Assembly (NCBI RefSeq): GCF_014529935.1
Contig: NZ_JACVFC010000001.1
Span: forward strand, 558,001-622,000
DNA: 64,000 nt
Source of the DNA: Chitinophaga qingshengii
GTDB lineage: Bacteria; Bacteroidota; Bacteroidia; Chitinophagales; Chitinophagaceae
Reading direction: 5' to 3'
Position 1 is the first letter of the stretch. Each line of letters begins with the position of its first letter. Below the pieces are notes generated by a model. The model ran no database searches. It was not told where the DNA came from and saw only the letters and a list, made by a program, of their open reading frames with translations. Both the position numbers and the translations under genes were made by a program. This document shows, piece after piece, positions 1 to 12,500 of the stretch.

Positions 1-590
1 AGTGACGGTATAATCCATGGATAAATTATAACGATGTACATCCGTAAGTCTTAACACAAATTCTATATAATCATTACTCATCTTATCCTTAATGAATTCC
101 AGCACAAAAGGAATTACCTCTTTGGGGTCTACTGTTTCCAGCGCTTTACCCAACTGGGCTACCCATTCCGGATGCGGTACGGAGATGATATTGTATTGTT
201 CAAATATCCAGACCAGTGATTCAAATACTTCTCCGCCGATCAGTTCCTGTTGATGTACCTGTCGTCTCACCTCGGCCGTAGTATCCAGTATAGCCGCGAG
301 CGTTACCTGTTCTCCCTGCGCTTCCAGCTGACGGGCCATTTCATGAACGATGTAGCCACCGAAAGAGTGTCCCATGAACCGGTAGGGACCTTCCGGCTGC
401 ACCTGTTTCATCCAGGTGATATTCTGCGCGGCTATATCGGCGAAGTTGTCTAATGGCGTTTCACCTTCAAAGATGCCCTGCATATACAAGCCATATACGG
501 CGCAGGTATCATTGAGTGCAGCTGCCAGCTGTTCGTAGGCGTCGCAGAGGCCGATAGCACCGGGGAACAGGAAAACAGGGTATTCCTGCG
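1..590 (-). other. Type I thioesterase domain (partial)
   Basis: An alpha/beta-hydrolase domain follows the last T domain: FLFPGAIG near residue 4780 and the nucleophile motif GHSFGG near residue 4846. The catalytic His and the end of the domain lie beyond base 1. It releases the chain as a free acid, a lactam (through the beta-amino group) or a lactone (through Thr, Ser or a beta-hydroxyl); the sequence does not decide which. Confidence 0.92.
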
Positions 591-3500
591 GACCTTTGTT
601 CATCAATACAATATGCTGGCTGGCCTTCGCGTCTGAAGCCGCGCCACTACCTGTGCTACGTTGCCATTTTCGTCTTTCTTCCAGCACGGCAGCGAGGGCC
701 GCCACGGTAGGATAAGCAAAGATCTCCCGGTTGGTTATTTCTACCTGCAATACTTTTCTGATGGTCCATACCACCCGTACGACCAGTAATGAGTGTCCAC
801 CCAACTCAAAGAAATCATCGTATATACCTACCCGTTGTACCGCCAGCAATTCCTGCCATATATTCACGAGGGCCTGTTCCATCTCATTTCGTGGTGCGGC
901 ATACTTTCCACCCAGCAGTTCATCGGCGGCAGGATCAGGCAAAGCCCGTTTATTCACTTTACCGTTGATGGTCAGCGGCATGGATTCCATCTCAATGAGT
1001 ATGGATGGAACCATGTATTCAGGCAACCTGCCTTTCAGGAATGCCATGATTTCGTCCCGGTCAAAAGTGGTTTCCGGTACCACATACCCAACGAGGCGTT
1101 TCATGCCGTTACTGTCAGACTTCGCCAGCACGACGGATTTTTGCACCAGCGGACACTGTTGCAGGATGCTTTCCACCTCGCCCAGTTCAATGCGATAACC
1201 GCGGATTTTTACCTGGTCATCCAGACGGCCCAGGTATTCAATATTGCCATCCGGCAGCCAGCGGCCTATATCTCCGGTTCTATAGTAGCGGCCGCCCGGC
1301 ACTTTGCTGAAAGGATCCGGCAGGAATTTCTGTGCCGTCAGTTCCGGTTTGTTCAGGAACCCTTTGGCTACCTGCGCTCCTCCTATACATATCTCTCCCT
1401 GCACTCCTTTTCCGCACAGTTCACCGTTGGTATCGAGAATATAAATACTGGCATTGCAGATCGGTTTACCTACCGGTGGCAGGAAACGGGTATCAAAATC
1501 ACGGTCCTCCACCAGATAGGAAGTACCCACATGCACCTCCGTAGGGCCGTAGTGGTTATATAGTACCGCACCGGTGTTACGCAATAAAGTCCTGATATCA
1601 GCATCCAGCCGCAACTGCTCCCCTGCCGTGTATATCGCCTTCAGCGAAGCCGGATACAGCGAGGCTATTTGGGCATATTCCGCGAGATTTTTCAATACCA
1701 CATAAGGCAGGAACAGGTAGTGTATCTGTTGCCGGTCGATTAATCGCAGCAAAGCATCCGCGTCTCTTCGTATGTCTTCATTTATCAGGCAGATCGTGTT
1801 ACCAAAGCATATTGCGCTGAATATTTCCTGGAAGCTCACATCAAAGTTCAGGCTGGCGAACTGCAGGATACGTTTGGGTTCACTGGTATCGAACTGTGTC
1901 TGTTGCCATTGCAGCAGGTTAATCACCGCTCCAGCCAGCATTTCAACCCCCTTCGGATTACCGGTGGTACCGGAGGTATAGATGATATACATCAGCGGAG
2001 AAGGTGCTGTTATCAACGGCGCTTTCCCCTGGCTTCCCTGTACTATCTGCGGCCAGTGCGTATCTATTTCAACAAAATCAGCTGCGGTATAGAAGCTCAT
2101 TCTCTCTGCTCCCGTCCTGGTGGTAACCACTACCGACGCGCCGGTATCCTCCAGGATATAACGCAACCGGGCCTCCGGAAATGTTGCATCAATGGGTACA
2201 TAGGTGCCGCCTGCCTTCAGGATGCCCAGTACCGCCACTACCATGTTCGGCGAACGCTCTACGCTGACAGGTACCCGTGATCCGGTGGTAACACCTTTAC
2301 TATGCAGGTAATGCGCCAGCTGATCGGAACGCTGGTCCAGCTCCCGGTAGATAACCGTTTCTTCTCCGGCCATCACGGCGATGGCATCCGGACATAACGC
2401 TGCCCGCCGGGTAAAGAACGCAGGCAAGGATGGGATAGGATCAAAGGCCACTGCCGTATCATTGTAAGTATACAACAGCTCCTCCCGTTCCGCAGCTGTC
2501 AGCATGGAAAGCTTACCGATGGGCGTTTCCGGCGCGGCGACAATGGCGCCGAGCAGCTGTACAAAATGGGTGGTCAGCTGCCGGATGGTTTCAGGCACAA
2601 ACAAATCAGCACAATACAATACGGTGCCCATCAGACCTTCCTCCCCTTCTTCCAGGCTTACCATCAAATCAAACTGCGCTGTTACGCGGGCTACGCCCTG
2701 TTGCTCCATCGGTACTTCACCGAGATTAAAGGACTGTACCTCCGGTGTGTTCTGTAAGATGAACATGACCTGGAACAGTGGATGACGACTTAGATCACGC
2801 TCTTTCACCACTTCTTCCACCACTTTCTCAAATGGTACTTCCTGATGTTCATAAGCACCCAATGTCGTTTCCCGTACCTGTTGCAGGAATGTCAGGAAAG
2901 AAGGATTATTGCCCAGGTCGGAACGCAGTGCCAGGGTGTTGATGAAGATGCCGATAAGCCCTTCCGTTTCCTGCTGGGTCCTGCCGGCAATGGGACTACC
3001 CACACAAATATCATCCTGACCGCTGTAGCGGTGTAATAACACATTATAGGCCGCCAGTAATGTCATGAAGAGGGTTACGCCTTCCTGCCTGGACAACGCG
3101 TGTAACCTGGCGGTTAAATCGGGCGGAATCAGGAAGCGGCTCGTAGCACCACGCAGGCTTTGCACCGGTGGCCGCGCAAAGTCAAGCGGCAGCTGCAGCG
3201 ACTCCACGCCGGTAAGCTTGTTCTTCCAGTATTCGGTTTTTCGCTGTAATACCTCACCGGACAGGTATTTTCGCTGCCAGATAGCAAAATCGGCGTATTG
3301 CACCGGCATGTCCGGAAGATCATAGGCACGCTGACGTATATACGAATCGTATAGTTCTCCCAGTTCCCGTATAATGATGCTGACAGACCAGCCGTCAGAA
3401 ACAATATGATGCCATACCACCACCAGCAGGTGTTCTTCCTCATTTAAAGCAATCAGGTGGGCCCGCAGCATATGATCAGCTGAAAGATTAAATGGCTTAC

Positions 3501-6500
3501 TGATCAGGGATTGCACCAGTCCTTCCAGGGCGTCCCTGTCGTTGTCGTACTGTGCTCCATCCATCAACTGTAACTCCCAGCGGTCTTTATCTCCTATATG
3601 TTGATAAGCGACCCCTTCTTCCTGTATGATCACCGTACGTAGCACCTCATGACGGTTGATCAGGGTTTGGAAGGCAAAGGTCAGTGCAGCTGTATCCGGT
3701 GCGGATTTCAGCTGCAGTACCAATGGCACATGATAATGGGTACTGCCTTCAAACTGATCGATAAACCAGAAGCGTTCCTGACTGAAAGACAATGGAATGT
3801 GTGTATTGTCTGTTCTGGGTACAATCACCGGTATGGTAGACACTACGCTGTCCTGTATTTTCCGGGCCAGCTGCCGCAACGTCGGACTATCAAAGACATC
3901 ACCGATCTGGATGGCGGCCTGCATTTCCTTTTTGATGGCAGACATGAGTCTGACTGCCAGCAGGGAATGCCCTCCCAGCTCAAAGAAATTATCGTGTATC
4001 CCTACCCGTTCTACTCCCAGCAATTGTTCCCATATAGCCGCCAGGTGTTGTTCCATACTGTTACGTGGCGCTACGTAAGTATCTGCATTCAGCAGCGCGG
4101 TATCATACGCAGGCAGGGCACGTTTATCTACTTTACCATTGGTGGTTAAGGGCAGCTGTTCCAATTCTACCAACACAGAAGGTACCATGTATTCCGGCAG
4201 GCGTTCATGGAGATAGGCGTTGATGGCTTCTTTCTCAAATACACCGGCAGGTACGATGTAGGCTATCAGGGAGCTGAAGGCGCCTTGTTCATCTTTAGCG
4301 GCAATAACCACCGCCTGTTTTACCTGTTCGCTGGTTAATAATACATTCTCAATTTCACCTGGTTCTATCCTGTAGCCACGTATCTTCACCTGGTCATCCG
4401 TGCGGCCCATGTAAACGATACTACCGTCCGGCAACCATCTACCCACATCTCCGGTACGATACAAACGGGTAGTCGTCCTGTTATCAAAGGAATGCTCCAC
4501 AAATCTTTCGGTCGTCAGTTCCGGCCGGTCCAGGTATCCCCGGGAAAGCCCCGCCCCGCCAACATAAATCTCTCCCGGCACACCAATGGGGCATAAGTGA
4601 CGCTGTTCATCGAGGATATAGGCCTGACGGTTACTCAGCGGCCGCCCGATAGGAATGGTGTGTTTCAGGGACTGATCATCTACCTGGTAGGTCAGCGAGA
4701 ATGTAGTATTTTCCGTAGGACCGTAACCGTTAATAATCGTCAGGTCCGGGTAAGTTTTGTGTATTCTTTCGATATGTTGCTCAGAGAGTTTTTCTCCACC
4801 GGCCAGGATAGTATCCAATCCTTCAAACACCGTAATGTCGGTATCTGTCAGCTGATTGAGCCAGCTGGCGGTAAACCACATCTTTGTTACTTTCCGGTTA
4901 CTGATTTCCGCTTTCAACAAAGTGTGGTCCAGCAATGTATGCAGCGGGCAAAGCACCAACAGTCCTCCATTGAGCAACATGCCCCAGTATTCCAGGGTGC
5001 TGGCATCGAAGGAAGGGGAACCGGTGGACAGCATGATATCAGCAGGTGTCAGGGAGATATAATCAGTTCCTTTCACCAGGCTGACAACGTTCTGGTGGGT
5101 AACCATCACCCCTTTAGGTCTGCCGGTAGAACCGGAGGTATAGATGACATAGGCGAGACTGTTGTATTGTATGTTGATGTCTGGCGCGGCGGTTGACTCA
5201 TCATATAAAATGGTGGCCGCTTCATCCATATGGATGATTTCCAGGTCAGGCTTGGTGGATCGTAAAACAGCGCCGGCAGCGGTGTCGCTGATAGCGATAG
5301 CAGCATGGGTATCCGCCAGCATCAGGGCTATACGTTCCTCCGGATAGTCTGCATCCACCGGTACATAAGCTGCCCCGGCTTTCAGAATACCTAATATAGC
5401 AACGATCAGCTCAGGAGAGCGGTCCAGGCAAACAGGCACCATCTCTTCTTCCCGCACGCCTTTACGACGCAGGTAGTTGGCCAGCCTGTTGGCGCGTTGT
5501 TCCAATTCCTGGTAGGTCAATGTTTGTTCCCCGAAAACCAATGCCGGCGCCGTGGGAGTCAGTTTCGCCTGTTCGGAGAACAACGCCGGGATTGTTTTAT
5601 CCTGCGGATAAGGTTTGGCAGTGTCGTTGAAGGCATGCTGCAGTTGGGCCTGTTCTTCTACCGACAACAGTGGCAGGTCCCGAATAGCAGCTGCAGGATT
5701 AGTGGTGGCGGCTTCCAGCAATTGTTTGAAATGCCGCATCATCCGGTCGATTGTTTCATCGGTAAACAGGTCGGCACAGAATACCACAAATCCGTTCAGT
5801 CCCTGCGGACCTTCCTGTAAGTAAACGGTCAGGTCAAATTTAGCCGCCACTTCTTCGGTACCCAGTGCAGACATCTGCACAGTTCCCATCTCCAGGGAAT
5901 CCGCTTCCGGCATATTCTGCAATACAAACATTACCTGGAACAATGGATGACGGCTCATATCACGGTCTTTCACCACCAGTTCCACTATTTTTTCAAAAGG
6001 CACTTCCTGGTGTTCGTAAGCACTTAAAGTGGTTTGTTTCACTTGTTGCAACAGCGACACAAAAGACGGGTTATCGCTGAGATCCGCACGCAAGGCCAGG
6101 GTATTGATAAAGAAGCCTATCAGCCCCTCTGTTTCCTGTTGTGTTCTGCCCGCGATGGGTGTGCCGACACAGATATCATCGGCGCCGGTATAGCGGTACA
6201 TCAGGATATTAAATACCGACAGGCAGGTCATAAACAAGGTAGCTCCTTCCTGCTGCGAGAGTTGTTGCAGGCGGTCCGACAAGGCTTTATCCAGTTCAAA
6301 GTGCCGGGTACGCCCGCGAATACTTTGTACCGCCGGCCTGCTATAATCGGTGGGTAACTGTAACGCTTCTACGTTGCTCAGTTGGGTTTTCCAGTAATCT
6401 GTTTTAGCGCCGAGCACTTCCGGTGTCAGATGGCTGCGTTGCCAGATGGCATAGTCGGCATATTGAATGGGCAGGGCCGGCAGCTGTACCGGGCGACCGG

Positions 6501-9500
6501 TAGAGAAAGCGGCATACCCTTCTTCCAGCTCGCTGACGAGAATACCGGTAGACCAGCCGTCGGAGGCAATATGATGCAGGGTTAATACCAGTACCTGTTC
6601 GGTATCACTGAATACCAGCAGGTGCGCGCGCAGCATATGGTCCCGTTGCAGGTCGAAAGGCAGGTCTATCAGTGATTTCACATAGGTATGGAAGGCAGGT
6701 GTATCCAGCGCGAAAGGCAGGTCTGTCAATATATTCAGCTGCCATTGATCTTTTTCCATGATCCGTTGCCATACATTTCCATCTTCCTGTACCATCACCG
6801 TACGCAGTATTTCATGCCGGTTCACTACCAGTTGCAATGCCTTTGACAAAGCCACATGGTCCAGCGTTCCGCTAAGCCGCAGTATATGCGGCGTATGGTA
6901 ATGGGTACTACCTTCCAGCTGATCGATGAACCACAAACGTTCCTGGCTATACGATAAAGGTATATGCGCCGGTCTGGTGGCCGCCACCAGTTGCGGAGCG
7001 GTATTTTTCACGCCGCTGCCGGTGATTTTGGCAGCCAGTGCTTCGATGGTAGGATAGTCAAATACATCGCCGATTTTGATTTCCACATTCAGCTGTTTAC
7101 GGACAGCGGACACCACGCGGATAGCCAGCAGGGAGTGACCTCCCAGGGCAAAGAAATCGTCGTGGACGCCTACTGATTCCACTTCCAGCAAGGCAGACCA
7201 TATAGCGGCCAACGCTTGTTCCGTTTGAGTTACCGGCGCTGCTGTAATGCCCTCCTGTACTTCTCTTTCAGGGTCTGGCAATGATTTTCTGTCCACCTTA
7301 CCATTGGCCAGCAAGGGGAATTTATCCATTACCACCAGCGCGGAAGGCACCATATAATCCGGCAGCACTTTTTTCAGTCCGGCTGTCAGCGCGGTAATAT
7401 CTGTTTGTTCCGGCGAGATGATCACGTATCCCACCAGTCTGCGGTTACCACTGTCATCACCACGGGCCACTACCACTGCCTGCTGTACACCTTCCTGCTG
7501 CAATAACCCTCTTTCCACTTCTCCCAACTCCACGCGATAGCCGCGGATTTTCACCTGGTCGTCGGCTCTTCCGGCAAACAATATATTACCATCCGGCAAC
7601 ACCCTAACGACGTCGCCTGTACGGTATAAGATGCTGCCGTCGCCGGTAAACGGGTCCTCTACAAAGCGGCTGACTGTAAGCGCTTCGTTATTCAGATAAC
7701 CGGCAGCCACCCCATCTCCCCCAATATATAGTTCACCTGCAACACCCACCGGACTTAGCTTTCCGGATTCGTTCAATACATATACGCGGGTATTTGAGAA
7801 CGGTTTACCTACCGGAATATAATGACCATACGATACAATATCATCTACCACATGCAGCAGTTTTCCGATAGTCGTTTCCGTTGGGCCATAGTGATTCACG
7901 ATCATGCCCTCCCAGCCGGATGCCCTGATATTGTGGATGATAGCTGTTTCCAGCGCTTCCCCGCCAAATATCAGCAACTTCTCCGGCAGCAATAATGTTC
8001 CGCCGGCAGACAATGCCTTCCAGTGGGACGCCACTATCTTGATACAATCTATCGGATGCGAAGAGAAATAACGGTTCAGTGATTCCCCATCGCTGATCAT
8101 GTCTTTGGAGAATACATGGAGTGGACCACCGCTGAGCAATGACGGGAACAATACCGTGTTACCCAGATCCGTTGCGATGCTGGACAGCAGCGCAAATGAC
8201 CGGCTGTCGGCAATTGGCAGGGCGGATTGCAGGCCAAAAATATAATCCAGCAGGTTCCGGTGCGTGACCAGCACGCCTTTAGGGTTACCGGTACTGCCGG
8301 AAGTATAAATAACATATACCGGATCTTGCGGGGCAGGCGCCGGCAATGGCGCCATAATATCCATGCTGCAGATCACCGGCATATCCTCGTCCAGCGCGAT
8401 AATCAACCTACCTCCCGGCAAACGGCCTTTACCGGCCGCGCTGCTCACCACCACGGCGGCAGCCGTGTCGGCCAGGATAAAGGCGACACGGTCAGCCGGA
8501 AAATCAGGATCAATAGGCACATAAGCGGCGCCGGCTTTAAGGATACCTAATATCCCCACCACCATGAGGGCCGATCTTTCTATGTAAAGCGGTACCAGCG
8601 AACCTGATTTCACGCCCAGCAAGCGCAGATAATGCCCCAACTGCGTGGCGCGTTCATCCAGTTCGCGGTAGGTGAACTGAGTATCTTCAAACACCACGGC
8701 TACAGCATCCGGTGTGCGAAGCGCCTGGGCTGCAAACAGCACCGGGAATGTTTTGTCGTGCGGATAAGGTACCTGGTTGAAAGGCAATAACAACGCATGT
8801 TCTGCCGGAGTGAGCAGGTTAATATCCTGCAACTTTGTTACCTGCTGATCGATGAGCTGCAGCAGCACCTGCTTAAAGTGAGTGGCTATTTGCGCTGCAT
8901 AAAAAGGATCGAGCAGATCGCTGTTATAACTAAATAGCAGGCTGGTTTCTCTACCGATACCAATGATGATAGTCAATGGGTAGTTGGTATGCGGATGGAC
9001 TTCCACTGCTGTTACTTTCAGCTGCCATTCCCTGGAAGCTACTACTTCCCCTACCGGAAAGTTCTGGAAAGTGATGGAAGTGTCGAATAAATCGCCACCT
9101 GCCGGTGTCGATTGTAAAATTTCGTTCAATCCTGTATACTGGAATTCCCGGCTTTGCAATTGTGTGGTTTGCAGTTGCCGTAACCAATCGCCTGGTTCCC
9201 TGTCGGTCGCCACTTTCGCGTGAAGCGGCAGCGTATTGATATACAGCCCTACGCGTTGTTCCACGCCTGGCAGGTCTTCCGGCCTACCGGAAACAGTAAC
9301 GCCAAAGGCTATATCCTTACGGCCGGTATAGGTCGATAACAGGAAACTCCAGATGCCCTGCATCAGGGTATTCGGCGTAATATGCTGTTGCTGTGTCCAG
9401 GTATTTATTTTTTGAGTGATGGATTCATCCAGGATGATTTTTTCTTCCCGGTAGGCGCCCACTCCTTTCGTACGGGCTGCGGTGGCGCTTACAAACGGCA

Positions 9501-12500
9501 GCAGGCAGCCCTCTTCCATATCCTGCAGGTAGCGTTGCCAGTAGGTAGCGGCAGCTTCTTTATCCTGTTGTTCCAGGTAACGGATATAATCTTCGTAGCG
9601 GTCTTCTGCTGCTTCCGGCAGCGTTTTGCCCGCCAGCAGCGCTTCGTAGGTTTCGAGCAGTTCACCAATGAGCACCGGCTGGGACCAGCCATCCAGCAGG
9701 ATGTGATGCACTGTCCACAATAAACGGTAATGCTCTTCCGACAAACGTATCAGGGCGATTCTCATGAGAGGAGCTGCGGTAAAGTCGAATCCACGACGCA
9801 GGTCTTCCTGTTCATATTCCCGGAAAGCCTGCTCCTGCTCAATGCTGCTCATACCCCGGTAGTCCAGTTCCGTCACCGGCAGCAATGCTTCCTTGTAAAT
9901 ACACTGCACCGGTATATTAAACTCATCTGCATGGAAGGCGCTTCTCAAAATACTATGACGGCCTAACAGCTGCTGCCAGGCCTGTTTAAAGGCTTCCGAC
10001 TGCAGGTTTTCCAGCTCACAGTTCATTTGCTCCACGTAAGTGCCGGCTTGTTCATTGTATAAACCGAGAAACAGCATCCCTTCCTGCAAGCCACTAAGGC
10101 GGCAGAGATTTGACAGCTGCGCTTTGCGTGGCGCGCCGTTGTAAGGCGCTTCCAGGAAGCGTTCCAGCGCCTCATACGATACTTCAGCGCTCAGTCCATA
10201 ATCCGCCGGCGTATAGACGGCAGCAGGCCGCGCTACGCAATGCCGGATCAGTTGCTCCAGGTGGGATAAACAGGACTGTGCCAGTTTTTCAATGGTGCTT
10301 TCATCAAAATGCTGACGGCTGAAAGCCCAGTTAAATACCAGCTGTCCGCCTTCCGCCATACTATTGACCACTATCTTGTCATGAACGGGGAACTCCGCGC
10401 CCATGGGTATGCCTGTTGATTCGGGAGCGCCGGTGAACAAGCCTTCCCTGGATACGGTGTTGTCCAGCTGACCAAGGTAGTTGAACACTACATCCCAGGG
10501 CTGCTGCTGTTGCAGGAAATCCGCTTTGCTGATGTATTTGAGCACACCATACCCCAGTCCTTTGTCAGCCACTTTGCGCAGTTGCTCTTTGACAGATATG
10601 ATCCGCCTTCCGTAATCTGTTGTATCCGGCAGCTCCAGCAGTACCGGGTACATATTGGTAAACCATCCAACGGTACGGCTGGTATCTACCTCTTTGGCGA
10701 TCGCTTCGCGGCCGTGGCCCTCGAGGCCTATACGTACTTTGTTGTGCCCGTTCCACTCGGAGAGGGTCAGCGCCAGTGCGGCCAGCAGCAGGTCATTGAT
10801 TTCAGTATGATAGGATGCTGCACTATCCTGCAACAGTTGCCTGGTTAGGGTAGTTTCCAATGCGGCACTGTACAGTTGCACATCCGCTACGGTAGTCTTT
10901 CCGGTATGCGGCCTGTCTGTTTTCAGCGGCAGATGATCTGCAGTTACCTGCCGCCAGTAAGCCTCTTGTCCCAGCAAACTACGGCGACGGGCATACGCAG
11001 TCAGCGCCCCGTACCACTGGCGGTAGGAACTGGTTTTAGGTCCCAGTACCTCTTCCGCTTTTTTCGCCGGATCATTATTCAGCAGTAATTGCAGATCTTC
11101 CAGGAGGATACGCCAGGAAACACCATCCACCACCAGGTGGTGAATGGTCAGCAACAATCTGTTGCCGGATACGGAGCCTGGTGTCAGTATCAGTACCGGG
11201 CAGATCATTCGGCCGGCCAGCACATCCGGCTTTTTCTGAAAACTTTCGCAGACAGCGGTGATACTGGTAGCTACCTGCTGCAGGTCCACTACCTGTAATG
11301 CTCCGCTGGCGGAGCCATATTCCTGTTTCCAGCCGGTGTCTGTATGTGTGTAGGTGAAACGTAATGCGTCATGATACTGCACCAGTTTTCTGATAGCGGT
11401 ATCCAACACGGCAGCATCTACCTTTTTATCGATGCCCAGCAACACGCTCTGGTTAAAGTGTGCACTGGTATTATCTTCCACCAGATCAAAATACCATTGC
11501 TGTACCGGCAGCAACCCGCTTTCTCCGGACAATATGCCCTGTTCTCCCGTGGCAGCACTCTCCTTTCGCCCCTGCAATACAGCGGCCAGGCGTTCAATGG
11601 TTTGATGCGTGAAAAGATCCCGTGGCTGCAACACATAGCCGGAGCGCCGGATACGGGCGACCACCTGGATAGAGACAATGGAATCGCCCCCCAGTTCAAA
11701 GAAGTTATCGTATATGCCTACCTGTTGTATGCCGAGTAAGTCCTGCCAGATATCAGCCAGCGTACGCTCTGTTTCATTGGAAGGCGCCACGTGCCGGCGG
11801 CGGACTACCGCCGTATCATCCGGGGCAGGCAAGGCTTTTTTGTCTACCTTGCCATTTACGTTCAGCGGCAGCTCCTTCAGCTCCATCAATAGCGACGGCA
11901 CCATATAATCCGGCAGCCTCTCCCGCAGGTAGGCGACTATTTTTTCTCTTTCAAATACACCTTCCGGTACGATGTATCCTATCAGTTTATTATGATGACT
12001 GTTCTGTTCCTTTTTGGCTATCACCACCGCCTGACTCACCCAGGCACAATCTTTCAATACGTTTTCTATCTCTCCCGGTTCTATGCGATAGCCGCGCACT
12101 TTCACCTGGTCATCCATGCGGCCTACATATACAATGGTACCGTTTGCCTGCCAGTGTACCAGGTCGCCGGTTTTATACCAGCGGCCGGGGTATTTATCCA
12201 GGGTAATGAATTTTTCAGCCGTCAGTGCATCATTGTTAACATAACCTATCGCTACACCGGCACCGCCTATATGCAATTCCCCGCTTACCCCGATGGGTAC
12301 CGGTTGCCCTTGCTGATCCAATACCAGCAACTGCGTATTAGCCAACGGCGTGCCTATCGGGATAGTGCGTTTGCCCGCAGCGTCCCGGATAGGATAACTG
12401 GTGGCATATACCACAGTTTCAGTAGGACCGTACATGTGCACCATCACATCCGGACCAAGCTGTGACAGGGCGCGGCTTACATGCGGCACGGATACCAGCT

